Assembly (NCBI GenBank): GCA_049603715.1
Contig: JBMYSW010000008.1
Location: 72,494-136,493, forward strand
Reading direction: 5' to 3'
Length of the DNA stretch: 64,000 nt
Source of the DNA: Pontibacterium sp049603715
GTDB lineage: Bacteria > Pseudomonadota > Gammaproteobacteria > Pseudomonadales > Balneatricaceae
Positions 42,963 to 53,145 of the stretch are shown in pieces; position 1 is the stretch's first letter; the number at the start of each line of letters is the position of its first letter. A program made the position numbers and the translations under genes. The notes beneath the pieces are model-generated. The model did no database searches and was not told the DNA's origin. It was given only the letters and a program-made list of their open reading frames with translations.

Positions 42963-44910
42963 GGTGGTGTCTCGTATTGCTATCTGTCACGGCTGCCAAC
43001 AGTGGTGTTTCTTCGATGGTTGGCTCTACTCCCAGTAGGTAAGCATCCATCACTTGGCGGGCAATCGGTGCTGCCGTAGACGAACCACCACCGCCGTTTT
43101 CAACAATCACTGCTACGGCAATTTGTGGATCATCCACTGGCGCAAAGGCGACAAATAAGGCGTGGTCGCGGTGACGCTCATCCAAAGCCTCGGCGTCGTA
43201 TTCTTCGTCCTGCTTAATACCCACAACCTGCGCCGTACCTGTTTTACCAGCAATTTGATAAGGCGCACTTAGGCCGACTTTACGTGCCGTCCCTTGAGGG
43301 CCGTGGACCACATCGACCATACCTTTGATAATAATATCCCAATATTCTGGGTGGTTTAGCTCAACGTCTTTTGGCTTCTCGTAAGCGTATTCAATATCAA
43401 TAGGCTTAAGCTCTGAGGTCGCGGCCAATGCTGGGTTTTCGGAGTCTTGGTGAGTAACCACCTCACCCGTAACCATATGTGGCTGCACCCACTTACCGCG
43501 ATTAGCAATCACCGCAGTGGCAGTGGCCAACTGCAATGGAGTGGTCACCATAAAGCCCTGACCAATGCTCATATTGAGTGAATCGCCGGGGTACCAAGAG
43601 CGCCCACGGACATTACGCTTCCACTCCTTAGATGGAAGAATGCCTCGGGTAGCTTCAGGTAGTCCGATACTTGGGTCTTTACCAAAGCCAAAACGACCGA
43701 GATAGTCGGCCATTGGGTCTGGCCCCATGCGGTTGGCCACATTGTAAAACCAAGTATCACAGGACTGTGCAAGGGCAAGGTTAAGGCCTACGGTGCCATG
43801 GCCAGTTCGTTTCCAGTCACGATACTTTCGCCCACCTTCGGTCAAGGTAAACCAACCTGGGTCGCGCACCTTAAAGCTCGGCTTAACCGTACCACTATCA
43901 ATGGCGGCCAAAGCCACTATCGGTTTAATGGTTGAGCCCGGAGGATAACGTCCTCGCAAGGCTCGGTTAAACAAAGGTAAGTCTGGTGAGTCTTTTAAGG
44001 CGTTGTAGTCTTTAGAGGAGATACCCGTCACAAACTGGTTGGGGTCATACCCTGGGGTCGATACTAACGCCAAAATACCACCGTCTTTTGGGTCGATAGC
44101 CACGATAGAAGCACGGCGGCCTTCGAGTAATTTCTCAGAGGCGCGCTGCAAGTCCATATCTAAGGTGAGCTGCAGGTTTTTTCCCGGCTCTGGCTGCTTA
44201 CTTTCAAGCACTCGCATTACGCGACCACGTGCATTCACCTCCACCTTTTGATAACCCACTTTTCCGTGTAGTTGGCTTTCAAAGTACTTTTCGACGCCAA
44301 GCTTGCCGACATAGTGAGTTGCCGCATACTCGTCTTTATCAAGGCGTTGCGCTTCGCTGTCGTTTATACGACCCACATAACCCAAGGCATGCACCAAGGT
44401 TTCGCCATGAGGGTAATAACGGGTTAAGTCAGCCTCGACAGAGACACCCGGTAAACGGTGGTAGTTTACAGACAGCAGGGCAATTTCTTCGTCGGTGAGT
44501 CTAAACTTTAGCGGTACCGTTGAGTGGGGGCGACGACGCTGATCGAGACGTTTGTAAAAACGTTCGATATCACTCTCGCTTAGCTCGATCAGTTGACCAA
44601 TTTCAGCGAGGGCTTCATCGATGTTACCCGCTTCTTCTTTAAGCAGGGTCAAACGAAAAGTCGGCTGGTTGTCGGCCAGCAGTTGGCCGTTGCGGTCAAA
44701 CAGGAGACCCCGTGTGGGGGCCACTGGCTGATATTGAATGCGGTTATCTTCAGAAAGGGCTGCATAGCGGTCATGCTCGACCACTTGCAAGTAATAGTAG
44801 CGCGCAAAAATCAGCGCGAGCACCACAAAAACCAGTGCTCCCGCGACCAATGAACGGGCCACAAACGTGCGTTGCTCTTGTGAGTGTGGCTTAAAATCGG
44901 CCGAATTCAT
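42955..44910 (-). CDS. mrdA: Penicillin-binding protein 2
   Basis: A 651-residue transpeptidase of the elongasome. One N-terminal membrane helix (residues about 22-42) is followed by the dimerisation domain and the transpeptidase domain with STIK (PPGSTIKP), SCD (AQSCDTW) and KTGTAQ. The length is close to E. coli PBP2. Translation is coupled to rodA. Confidence 0.96.
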   Translation of the reverse strand: MNSADFKPHSQEQRTFVARSLVAGALVFVVLALIFARYYYLQVVEHDRYAALSEDNRIQYQPVAPTRGLLFDRNGQLLADNQPTFRLTLLKEEAGNIDEALAEIGQLIELSESDIERFYKRLDQRRRPHSTVPLKFRLTDEEIALLSVNYHRLPGVSVEADLTRYYPHGETLVHALGYVGRINDSEAQRLDKDEYAATHYVGKLGVEKYFESQLHGKVGYQKVEVNARGRVMRVLESKQPEPGKNLQLTLDMDLQRASEKLLEGRRASIVAIDPKDGGILALVSTPGYDPNQFVTGISSKDYNALKDSPDLPLFNRALRGRYPPGSTIKPIVALAAIDSGTVKPSFKVRDPGWFTLTEGGRKYRDWKRTGHGTVGLNLALAQSCDTWFYNVANRMGPDPMADYLGRFGFGKDPSIGLPEATRGILPSKEWKRNVRGRSWYPGDSLNMSIGQGFMVTTPLQLATATAVIANRGKWVQPHMVTGEVVTHQDSENPALAATSELKPIDIEYAYEKPKDVELNHPEYWDIIIKGMVDVVHGPQGTARKVGLSAPYQIAGKTGTAQVVGIKQDEEYDAEALDERHRDHALFVAFAPVDDPQIAVAVIVENGGGGSSTAAPIARQVMDAYLLGVEPTIEETPLLAAVTDSNTRHHHD

Positions 44911-44920
44911 TCACTACCTA

Positions 44921-45388
44921 TTACTTATGGTACGGATGCCCTGCCAAGATGGTATGAGCACGGTAAAGCTGTTCGGCCAAAATAACGCGAACAAACGGGT
45001 GCGGCAATGTTAAGGCCGACAACGACCACTTCACATCAGCCTGTGCGCTGCATCGCGGGTCTAAGCCATCAGGGCCGCCCACCAGCAAACTCACGTTATG
45101 ACCATCCATGCGCCAGTCAGCCAAGGTATCGGCCAACTTTTCAGTGGACCAAGACTTACCCAACACCTCAAGCGCAATCACTCGGTCACCTTTGCCAATG
45201 GCAGCAAGCATCGCATCGCCTTCTTGCGCCATGGCACGAGCCGTATCGGCATTTTTACCACGATGGCCCAAAGGAATTTCAACAAGCTCCAGCGCCATAT
45301 CACTTGGAAGGCGCTTTTTGTATTCGTTGAATCCGTCGGTCACCCATGCGGGCATCTTACTGCCGACGGCAATTAAGCGGATCTTCAA
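44921..45388 (-). CDS. rlmH: 23S rRNA (pseudouridine1915-N3)-methyltransferase
   Basis: A 155-residue SPOUT methyltransferase that modifies pseudouridine 1915 in helix 69. The knot region has LLVGGPDG and the C-terminal LAEQLYRAHTILAGHPYHK is the family ending. The start is TTG overlapping the rsfS stop (TTGA). Confidence 0.95.
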   Translation of the reverse strand: MKIRLIAVGSKMPAWVTDGFNEYKKRLPSDMALELVEIPLGHRGKNADTARAMAQEGDAMLAAIGKGDRVIALEVLGKSWSTEKLADTLADWRMDGHNVSLLVGGPDGLDPRCSAQADVKWSLSALTLPHPFVRVILAEQLYRAHTILAGHPYHK

Positions 45389-45729
45389 GCGCTGTACCCA
45401 GACTCAGTATCCATAGACCACAAACGCTCTAAGTCGTAGAAGGTACGCGCGTCTTGCATCATCACATGCACGACCACATCACCGATATCCACAAGTACCC
45501 AATCAGCCGACTTTTGTCCTTCAACACCAATCGGTTGTAGGCCTGCTTCTTTTACTTTTTCGATGATTTCTTGTGCCACTGAAGCCACGTGACGACGTGA
45601 CGTACCTGTCGCAATCACCATGTAATCGGTCACAGTGGATTTTTGCGCCACGTCCAGCACCGTTAGGTCACGGGCTTTCATGTCTTCTAGGGTAAGTTGG
45701 ACTAACTCAAGTAATTCTTTTGTTTGCAT
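45385..45729 (-). CDS. rsfS: Ribosomal silencing factor RsfS
   Basis: A 114-residue factor that binds L14 (uL14) and blocks subunit joining in starvation. Signatures are VLDVAQKSTVTDYMVIATGTS, ADWVLVDIGDVVVHVM and FYDLERLW. It sits between nadD and rlmH, its typical position. Confidence 0.95.
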   Translation of the reverse strand: MQTKELLELVQLTLEDMKARDLTVLDVAQKSTVTDYMVIATGTSRRHVASVAQEIIEKVKEAGLQPIGVEGQKSADWVLVDIGDVVVHVMMQDARTFYDLERLWSMDTESGYSA

Positions 45730-45776
45730 ATGCTCTAATCTGTGTTGATTTCAGCCAAGGGTAATCAGCTCGCCCT

Positions 45777-46463
45777 TTACGCTGGGGACACACCATACAG
45801 TTGGTGTGTATAAATATAGTTAATAACCGGCGATGGCAGCCACTTTTTTAACTGCTCATTCGCGGCTTCATCACCTTGACTTGCCGCCGCCAAGGCCTGG
45901 CGAATACTCGTTGCCGAAATGTCTTGTGCAGTGTCGGCACTCACGTAAACCTTGCCGCACGGCAGGCTTTGCAAGGCCTCAACGTTGTCGCACACATGGT
46001 GGTTAAACCACTCAGCAGACGCCTCCGGCAGGCTGCCACTATAGTGGGGGCGGGCACACACAAATAAATGGCAATACCCCAAAAACTCTTGCCAGCCACG
46101 CCAAGTGTGCAGTGTCATCAACGAATCCATGCCCATCACCATCACCAAAGGCACTTGGGCGCCCACTTGTTGTCGCAGACGCTTAAGCGAAGTAAGAGTG
46201 TAGGATGGCTCCGATGAGAGCACTTCAGATGCATCGACTAGCAGTTTGCTTTGATCGGCTAACGCCAACTCAACCATGGCTAAACGTTGCTGAGCAGTTC
46301 GCCCCGCCACCTTGCGATGAACCGGCTGCCCGGATGGCATCAACGCAACCTGCTCAAAGCCCAAAGTGTGCCGAGCATGCTCGGCCATGGCGAGGTGGCC
46401 CTTATGAATCGGGTCAAAAGTGCCACCTAAAAACGCATAACCTTGGGTTTCAGCAAGAATCAC
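45777..46463 (-). CDS. nadD: Nicotinate-nucleotide adenylyltransferase
   Basis: A 228-residue enzyme that makes deamido-NAD from nicotinate mononucleotide. FLGGTFDPIHKGHL is the nucleotide-binding HxGH site, and ISATSIRQAL is the second conserved motif. The start is GTG overlapping the proA stop (GTGA). Confidence 0.94.
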   Translation of the reverse strand: MILAETQGYAFLGGTFDPIHKGHLAMAEHARHTLGFEQVALMPSGQPVHRKVAGRTAQQRLAMVELALADQSKLLVDASEVLSSEPSYTLTSLKRLRQQVGAQVPLVMVMGMDSLMTLHTWRGWQEFLGYCHLFVCARPHYSGSLPEASAEWFNHHVCDNVEALQSLPCGKVYVSADTAQDISATSIRQALAAASQGDEAANEQLKKWLPSPVINYIYTHQLYGVSPA

Positions 46464-47719
46464 TGACGAATGTGCCCATCACCCAACACCACATATTTTT
46501 GTGATGTAAGGCCATCAAGCCCTACTGGGCCACGGGCATGAATTTTGTCGGTAGAGATACCAATTTCGGCACCCAAACCGTATTCAAAACCGTCAGCAAA
46601 GCGAGTCGACGCGTTAACCATCACCGACGAAGAGTCCACTTCGCGCAAGAAAGCACGTGCGCGAGTGTAGTTCTCGGTAATGATGCTGTCAGTATGATGA
46701 GAGCCATACTGGTTGATATGTGCAATTGCATCATCCATGGTATCAACAATTTTTACCGCCAACACAGGTGCAAGGTACTCTGTTGACCAATCTTCATCGG
46801 TTGCAGCAATTGCATCATCGGGGATCAAAGCTAGAGTTCGCTCACAGGCACGTAGTTCAACCCCTTTAGCTGAGTAGGCAGAAACGAGTTGCGGCAATAC
46901 TTCTTCTGCTTTTTCAGCGTGAATCAGTAAGGTCTCCATCGTATTACAAGTGCCGTAGCGATGAGTTTTGGCGTTAACTGCCACATTTACAGCTTTAACC
47001 GTGTCGGCGTACTTATCGATAAATACATGACAAATACCGTCTAGGTGTTTAATCACCGTCACTTTGGCATCGCGGCTGATTCGCTCAATCAACCCTTTGC
47101 CGCCACGAGGCACAATCACATCAACGTATTCTGGCATGGTAATAAGCTCACCTACCGCTGCACGATCTGTGGTTTCGACCACCTGTACTGCGTCTGTAGG
47201 CAAACCAGCCGCTTTAAGACCTTGAAGAATACACTTGGCCACCGCTTGGTTAGAGTGAATCGCCTCTGAACCACCGCGTAAAATGGTCGCATTACCTGAT
47301 TTAAGGCAAAGGCTAGCAGCCTCAACCGTCACATTTGGACGCGACTCGTAGATAATGCCAATTACACCAAGCGGCACGCGCATTTTACCCACCTGAATGC
47401 CCGAAGGTAGGTACTTCATGTCGGTAATTTCGGCCACAGGGTCAGGCAAGCTCGCCACTTGACGCAAGCCTTCGATCATAGTGTCGATTTGTTTGGGGGT
47501 TAGGGCCAGACGGTCAACCATAGCGGGCTCTAAACCACGCTCACGTGCTGCAGCTAAATCTTGCTCGTTAGCCGCTTTTAATTCATCACGCGCGCTATCA
47601 ATGGCTTCGGCCATTGCCAGCAAGGCTTTGTTTTTTTGTTTAGTATCGGCTTTTGCAATAAGCCGAGAGGCTGCACGTGCCTTTTGGCCCAATGCCGCCA
47701 TATATTCTACAACCGTCAT
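46460..47719 (-). CDS. proA: Gamma-glutamyl phosphate reductase
   Basis: A 419-residue NADPH-dependent enzyme of proline synthesis that reduces gamma-glutamyl phosphate to the semialdehyde. ATG at 47719 is preferred as it begins the conserved MTVVEYMAALGQKARAAS start; the longer frame adds 12 residues. The catalytic Cys is in RYGTCNTMETLL, and GVIGIIYESRPNVT is family-typical. proB is not in the window. Confidence 0.95.
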   Translation of the reverse strand: MTVVEYMAALGQKARAASRLIAKADTKQKNKALLAMAEAIDSARDELKAANEQDLAAARERGLEPAMVDRLALTPKQIDTMIEGLRQVASLPDPVAEITDMKYLPSGIQVGKMRVPLGVIGIIYESRPNVTVEAASLCLKSGNATILRGGSEAIHSNQAVAKCILQGLKAAGLPTDAVQVVETTDRAAVGELITMPEYVDVIVPRGGKGLIERISRDAKVTVIKHLDGICHVFIDKYADTVKAVNVAVNAKTHRYGTCNTMETLLIHAEKAEEVLPQLVSAYSAKGVELRACERTLALIPDDAIAATDEDWSTEYLAPVLAVKIVDTMDDAIAHINQYGSHHTDSIITENYTRARAFLREVDSSSVMVNASTRFADGFEYGLGAEIGISTDKIHARGPVGLDGLTSQKYVVLGDGHIRQ

Positions 47720-48028
47720 GACATACCCTAATTGATGAGCGATAAGGACGGGCATTATACCCTATGGTGCACCCGTAACGGTAATGAAACCCTCTATGAA
47801 CGTTTAACTGAGTGGTGTTAGTCACTTACGTTGGCTCAACTCCCTGCACGAATACCTAACCGAGTGCTCACATTGGCTAGATTTGTACTATGCTGAGATG
47901 AAGCCAACACGTTTGCCTGATACCATGCACCCTGCCTATTCGTAACATTGCTCAACACCGGATGTAAGAGCCTTTTATCAACGCTGTTTTGGCCTTTTAA
48001 TAGTTCTTGTTGTGTATCGAGCCCTGCT
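47720..48028. other. Divergent region between proA and the membrane-protein gene
   Basis: 309 bases. Reading frames from both genes extend into it but lack the conserved starts, so I treat it as non-coding. No clear operator or hairpin was noticed. Confidence 0.4.
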
Positions 48029-49435
48029 GTGACTTCAATTAAACGATTTCGTAAAACCCATTCACTGGTTGCGACCCTACTGATGGTCATTATTGCGTTT
48101 TTGCTAATCGCTATGGTGACCTTTTACTTTGCCGTAACAACCCAAGCCAAACGCGATGCGACCTTTTTGGCAGTAGACTCCGCTCGGCACTCAGCACTGG
48201 TTATTCGGCCCATGGTCGCAGCAAAAGACTGGACCAGTATCAGTGTGATTTTTAATGACCTGATTTCGAGCCCTTTTTTATCGGGTATTGAGCTACTCTC
48301 TCCCGCAGGTGACTCACTCGTAAAGGCAGGTAACTCAGTAAGCGATACCCAATACCAGCTGCCACTGTCGTTCCAATCGCAGCCCTTAGGCACACTTGCG
48401 CTTTCGATTGACACCCAATACAGCCAAAAACAGCTATTGCGGTTATTAATGCTCGCCATGGCAATGACGCTAGCCGCCCTAGCGGCACTGCTTTATGTCG
48501 CAGCCTTAGCATCGCGAAAGCAGTCCATAGCCTTGCAGTCGTTACAAAATCAGTTAGACGATGTGTTACAAAGTAGCCCTCCATATGCCGAGCCAGTCGC
48601 CCCGCAGACTCCTGCGCCCGCTCGCCAGCACACTGAGACTATTCAAGCTCAACATAGTATGAGCACCGAGAGCCCAGCTGAGCTTCAGAGCTTAACCGAG
48701 CTTTCACCGGATGAACTCTTAGGTCCATTAAGCGAAGAGGCAGCTGGTGAAGATATCACCACAGCTGCTTCGCAAAATAACAACGCCCCTGCCACTGATC
48801 TGCCACAAAGCGATACAGATCGACCACAAGAAAGCCTGTCGGGTTATAGCTTTGATGCGCAAATGGATCAAATACTCCCCGAAGAACAAGCCTTGTATTT
48901 GCTGTATATCGATCCGCTCTCAGGTCATGCTAACTACCTAGAAGACGATGAGCGCGAACAACGCTTGAGCAATTACCAAGGTATCGCTCAAAAAGTAGCT
49001 CAGTCTTATCAAACACAGCTAAACACCCTTGAAGAAGGTGGTTTTGTGATGGCGTTTAAAGCCAATGAAAAGGGCACTCAAGGTATTGACGCCATTTGTG
49101 CGGCACTTACTTTCACCCTCACCATGAAGGCAGTTAACAAAGCGCTCATCTCTAAAATGTCGCCTGTTTTAAATGTGCGTATCGCGCTTGTTCGTGGCAC
49201 TGAGGCAAGGCCAAAATCGCTACTGGATGAGGCTAAATACCTCACTCGCCATACCGAAAGTAACGAGCTGATTAGCCATACCGCATTGACCGAGGTGCCT
49301 TTTATTCAAGACACGGTATTAACCGGCGCCAAGCTTCGCCGAGCCGAAGAAGATAAGGTAGAAATTTTAGGTATTGAGGCTAAGAAGCAAGCTCTATTTG
49401 AAGCGCAAGCCCAACAGCTTTGCACCATTAGGTAA
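48029..49435 (+). CDS. Two-helix membrane protein with a degenerate nucleotide-cyclase-like domain
   Basis: About 468 residues from GTG at 48029, chosen because a basic n-region followed by a strong helix (LVATLLMVIIAFLLIAMVTF) starts there; the longer frame has a poor N-terminus. A periplasmic domain of roughly 95 residues and a second helix (LLMLAMAMTLAALAALLYVA) follow. A low-complexity linker rich in Ser, Pro, Glu and Thr occupies about 175-280. The C-terminal 170 residues resemble a class III cyclase homology domain (LYLLYIDPLS, EEGGFVMAFKAN, LNVRIALVRG) but lack the usual metal-binding Asp pair. A signalling role is a guess. The gene faces the diguanylate cyclase. Confidence 0.6.
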   Translation: MTSIKRFRKTHSLVATLLMVIIAFLLIAMVTFYFAVTTQAKRDATFLAVDSARHSALVIRPMVAAKDWTSISVIFNDLISSPFLSGIELLSPAGDSLVKAGNSVSDTQYQLPLSFQSQPLGTLALSIDTQYSQKQLLRLLMLAMAMTLAALAALLYVAALASRKQSIALQSLQNQLDDVLQSSPPYAEPVAPQTPAPARQHTETIQAQHSMSTESPAELQSLTELSPDELLGPLSEEAAGEDITTAASQNNNAPATDLPQSDTDRPQESLSGYSFDAQMDQILPEEQALYLLYIDPLSGHANYLEDDEREQRLSNYQGIAQKVAQSYQTQLNTLEEGGFVMAFKANEKGTQGIDAICAALTFTLTMKAVNKALISKMSPVLNVRIALVRGTEARPKSLLDEAKYLTRHTESNELISHTALTEVPFIQDTVLTGAKLRRAEEDKVEILGIEAKKQALFEAQAQQLCTIR

Positions 49436-49452
49436 TCTCGGAGGGATAAAAA

Positions 49453-49482
49453 CAAAGGCGCTATATTCGTACCGCGCCTTTG
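49453..49482. terminator. Bidirectional terminator between the membrane protein and the diguanylate cyclase
   Basis: CAAAGGCGC (49453-49461) pairs with GCGCCTTTG (49474-49482). T-runs follow in both directions: TTTTTT at about 49488 on the plus strand and TTTTT on the minus strand. The 3' end of the cyclase gene is part of the hairpin. Confidence 0.8.
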
Positions 49483-50678
49483 CCCTGTTTTTTAACGTGA
49501 TACATCTGCTGGTCCGCCTTGCGCAGAAGCGCGTTGAGGTTATCACCATGCTGAGGCCCTAATGCCCCACCTACCGAGCAACTTAAACGCAGCGCTGTTC
49601 CGGCCACCTCAAAGGGCTCATTGAGCGCTTGGGTAAGCCTTGCTGCCAAGATATCCGCGACAGTTTGCGCCACAATGCCCACGGTGACAATCACAAACTC
49701 GTCGCCACCTAAACGACCAATAAAATCCCCTTCCCGTAAGCAAGCGGCCATCCGCCTCGCCACTTCAACGAGTACCTTATCGCCTACCTCATGGCCATAG
49801 GTGTCGTTCACTTGTTTAAAGTCGTCCACATCAACAAATAACACCACCACATGCTCTCGCCCAGAGCGCACTCGGTCAAACACCGGCTCAGTGATATCAA
49901 AGACGCCTTTTCGGTTGTAAATTTGCGTCATTGGGCAAGTGGTCGCTAGCTTTTGATACTCTGCTTTTTCGGCCGCGATAGAACCTCGCGCTTTTTTCAC
50001 TTCGTCGAGCTTTTGCTGGCTAGCGCGGTGTTTTAAAAACAAGGTGACTAAACGATCGCACAGGGCCACTTGGCGTAAAGCAAGCAGTAGAAAGAGAGGA
50101 ACCAGTATCACAACCAGCCAGAGAGAAGTACTTATTTGCCGCAGTGCACTCCCAAGTGCTAACTGACGCAACTCCGACTGCTTTACGAAAAAAGCCTCGG
50201 ACTGCTGCTGATAGCTTTGGGCTAACGATAAAACTTCTCGGATAGTTAAACGCTGACTGAGTTGCTCTGAGGCTCGATGGAGCAGCATCTGATCTATGGC
50301 ACCGTTTAGATGGGCTAACGCGGAACGCTCTTCCTGAATAAGATCGTAGGCTTGATAGGCCGTGATAGAGACACTGACCTGTGCCGCAGCGTTATAAAAA
50401 ACCTCATAAACCCGTTCACCTCTCACAGAACGAGCAGGCGCTGAATCGCTAGGCTTAGGATATGTAGAACTAACAGGGGAAACCTGGGCAAGGCCGTTGA
50501 GTTGCTCGTGAAGTTGACGACTTGCAAATTGCTGTTGCGCTAAACGCTGATTGCCTTGCTGAAGGGTAACGATTTGGTAGAACACACTGCTCCACCAGAG
50601 AATACACAAAAACAGCAGCAAGCCCCCGCCAATAAATGCTCGCCGCTTGTAGCGCTGATTGATTAACTGCTCTTCCAT
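49461..50678 (-). CDS. Membrane diguanylate cyclase (GGDEF)
   Basis: A 405-residue sensor cyclase that makes c-di-GMP. Helices at about residues 14-38 and 187-210 enclose a periplasmic helical domain of about 150 residues, probably a sensor. A coiled segment leads to the GGDEF domain (about 240-405) with LFVDVDDFKQVNDTYGHEVGD, the intact GGDEF motif, and REGD (an RxxD I-site) five residues before it, so product inhibition is expected. Ligand unknown. Confidence 0.92.
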   Translation of the reverse strand: MEEQLINQRYKRRAFIGGGLLLFLCILWWSSVFYQIVTLQQGNQRLAQQQFASRQLHEQLNGLAQVSPVSSTYPKPSDSAPARSVRGERVYEVFYNAAAQVSVSITAYQAYDLIQEERSALAHLNGAIDQMLLHRASEQLSQRLTIREVLSLAQSYQQQSEAFFVKQSELRQLALGSALRQISTSLWLVVILVPLFLLLALRQVALCDRLVTLFLKHRASQQKLDEVKKARGSIAAEKAEYQKLATTCPMTQIYNRKGVFDITEPVFDRVRSGREHVVVLFVDVDDFKQVNDTYGHEVGDKVLVEVARRMAACLREGDFIGRLGGDEFVIVTVGIVAQTVADILAARLTQALNEPFEVAGTALRLSCSVGGALGPQHGDNLNALLRKADQQMYHVKKQGKGAVRI

Positions 50679-50785
50679 GTACAGCTCTCAGTAATGCCCT
50701 TAGGGGCCTGCCGCTCGGGCAGTTGATAAGTCGCGATTTACTTTTAACGTTACTGCTAATCCCTTAGTACCACAAATAATATATC

Positions 50786-50803
50786 AGCCGCCCGCAGGCG
50801 GCT
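50786..50803 (-). terminator. Hairpin after parC
   Basis: AGCCGCC (50786-50792) pairs with GGCGGCT (50797-50803) with a 4-base loop. The minus-strand sequence beyond it is AT-rich but not a clean T-run. Confidence 0.5.
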
Positions 50804-50845
50804 CACTACATAAACCTATAATGCCTGATCAAGGGCAAACTAAGG

Positions 50846-53110
50846 TTAACCCGCCTCGCTGCTCAGCACTTCTAGGCTATCAACGCGCTGATAACCACGT
50901 GGCAACTTACCACCCCGGCGGCCTCGTTCACCCATGTAATGCTCTAAATCAGCACCTTTGAGCTTCAAATGCTGCTTACCTGAGTTAACCACAAGGGTGT
51001 CCGATGCAGACAAGCAGGCCATGGCAATCACCACTTCATCCCTTGCTGCTGCGACATCGGCAGGAATATTAAGCATCTTATTGCCTTTACCTCGTGCTAG
51101 CTGCGGTAAGTCTTGGGTTGCAAAAATAAGCAATCGACCTTGCGAAGAAACCACGGCTAAGTAGCTGCTTTCTTCTACCGAGATAGGTAAAGGCGTGAGC
51201 ATTTTGGCATTTCTAGGCAAGGTTAGAACGGCTTTACCGTTTTTGGTTTTGGAACAAAGATCGGCAATTTTAGTAACAAAACCATAGCCAGCATCACTCG
51301 CTAGCAACACTTGTTGGCTGTCTTTACCTGTGGTGACCGCATCGATTGTGGCGCCTTTCGGTAAGGTAATTCGGCCGGTAATAGGCTCACCTTGACCTCG
51401 CGCCGACGGCAACAGGTGTGTTTCGATGGTATAACCTCGACCTTGAGTATCAAACACCAGCGTTGGCTGATTATTTTTACCCTTACAAGCCAACTTAAAA
51501 GCATCGCCCGACTTGTAGTTTAAACCTTCTGGATCAATATCATGGCCCTTGGCCGCACGAATCCAACCTTGCTTAGAAATCACCACAGTCACTGGGTCAG
51601 ATGTGAGTAAGTCTTTTTCGCTAAAGGCCTGCGCTTCGCCACGCTCAACAATCGGTGAACGACGCTCATCACCAAACTTCTCCATGTCTTCGGTGATTTC
51701 TTGCTTAATCAGCTTACGCATTTGCGCTGGGCTACCCAGAGTTTTTTCTAGGCGTTTGCGCTCGGCTTCTAGCTCATCTTGCTCGCCTTTAATTTTAAAC
51801 TCTTCGAGCTTCGCCAAGTGGCGCAATTTAAGGTCAAGAATGGCATTGGCTTGAATATCCGTTAAACCAAAGCGATTCATCAGCTCTTGTTTAGGGTCGT
51901 CTTCTTCACGAATAATCGCAATCACTTCGTCGATATTCAGATAGGCTGTCATTAAGCCTTCTAAAATATGCAAACGATCAAGCACTTTATCTAAACGGAA
52001 CTGCAAGCGCTTGCGCACAATCTCTGTTCGCCACTCTAACCATTCCATCAAGATCTGTTTTAGCGCCTTAACTTGCGGGCGACCATCCACGCCAATCATG
52101 TTGAAGTTCACGCGATAGGTGCGCTCTAAGTCAGTCGAGGCGAACAAGTGCGCCATTAACTGCTCAACATCTACTCGATTTGAACGAGGAATAATGACAA
52201 GGCGTGTTGGGTTTTCGTGGTCAGACTCGTCACGTAAGTCAGTGACCATCGGCAGCTTTTTCTGCTGCATTTGCTGAGCAATTTGCTCCAGAATTTTTGC
52301 ACCCGAGGTATGGTACGGCAGTGCCGTAATCACGATATCGCCGTCTTGCATTTCATAGACCGCACGCATACGAATCGAGCCTTTGCCCGTTTCGTACATT
52401 TTTTTGATATCGGATTTAGGCGTAATCACTTCTGCCGATGTGGGTAAGTCTGGGCCTTGGATAAACTCCATCACATCAACGGCATCCACCGTTTTGTAGT
52501 TATCCAGCAAAGCAACACACGCTTGACCAACTTCAACCAAGTTGTGGGGCAAAATATCCGTCGCCATACCTACGGCAATACCGGTACCGCCGTTAAGTAA
52601 TACGTTAGGTAAGCGCGCAGGCAACACCGCAGGCTCATTAATGGTGCCGTCAAAGTTGGGAATCCACTCGACAGTACCTTGGCTGACTTCACGCAATAAC
52701 ACCTGTGAATAAGCAGCAAGACGCGCCTCGGTGTAACGCATAGCGGCGAAGGATTTCGGGTCGTCCGAAGAACCCCAGTTACCTTGACCATCAACTAACG
52801 GGTAGCGATAACTAAATGGCTGTGCCATGAGCACCATGGCTTCGTAACAGGCAGAATCGCCATGGGGGTGGAACTTACCAAGCACGTCACCCACGGTACG
52901 AGCCGACTTTTTAAACTTAGCCGTGGCACTCAGCCCTAGCTCAGACATAGCGTAAACGATACGGCGCTGTACCGGCTTCATACCGTCACCAATGTGCGGT
53001 AGCGCGCGGTCCAAAATTACGTACATGGAGTAGTCGAGGTAAGCCTTTTCTGTAAAGGTTTTTAAGGCTAGACGCTCTGTTCCTTCAACTACTGGCGTTT
53101 GATTCGTCAT
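50846..53110 (-). CDS. parC: DNA topoisomerase IV subunit A
   Basis: A 754-residue subunit that breaks and rejoins DNA to decatenate chromosomes. The catalytic Tyr is in AAMRYTEARL (about residue 124), and the quinolone-resistance region HPHGDSACYEAM carries Ser and Glu as in sensitive strains. The length and short C-terminal beta-propeller fit ParC, not GyrA (no GyrA box QRRGGKG seen). It lies directly downstream of parE. Confidence 0.96.
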   Translation of the reverse strand: MTNQTPVVEGTERLALKTFTEKAYLDYSMYVILDRALPHIGDGMKPVQRRIVYAMSELGLSATAKFKKSARTVGDVLGKFHPHGDSACYEAMVLMAQPFSYRYPLVDGQGNWGSSDDPKSFAAMRYTEARLAAYSQVLLREVSQGTVEWIPNFDGTINEPAVLPARLPNVLLNGGTGIAVGMATDILPHNLVEVGQACVALLDNYKTVDAVDVMEFIQGPDLPTSAEVITPKSDIKKMYETGKGSIRMRAVYEMQDGDIVITALPYHTSGAKILEQIAQQMQQKKLPMVTDLRDESDHENPTRLVIIPRSNRVDVEQLMAHLFASTDLERTYRVNFNMIGVDGRPQVKALKQILMEWLEWRTEIVRKRLQFRLDKVLDRLHILEGLMTAYLNIDEVIAIIREEDDPKQELMNRFGLTDIQANAILDLKLRHLAKLEEFKIKGEQDELEAERKRLEKTLGSPAQMRKLIKQEITEDMEKFGDERRSPIVERGEAQAFSEKDLLTSDPVTVVISKQGWIRAAKGHDIDPEGLNYKSGDAFKLACKGKNNQPTLVFDTQGRGYTIETHLLPSARGQGEPITGRITLPKGATIDAVTTGKDSQQVLLASDAGYGFVTKIADLCSKTKNGKAVLTLPRNAKMLTPLPISVEESSYLAVVSSQGRLLIFATQDLPQLARGKGNKMLNIPADVAAARDEVVIAMACLSASDTLVVNSGKQHLKLKGADLEHYMGERGRRGGKLPRGYQRVDSLEVLSSEAG

Positions 53111-53145
53111 CGACGTTCTTCTCTTTTCAAAACAGGGTGACTAAC

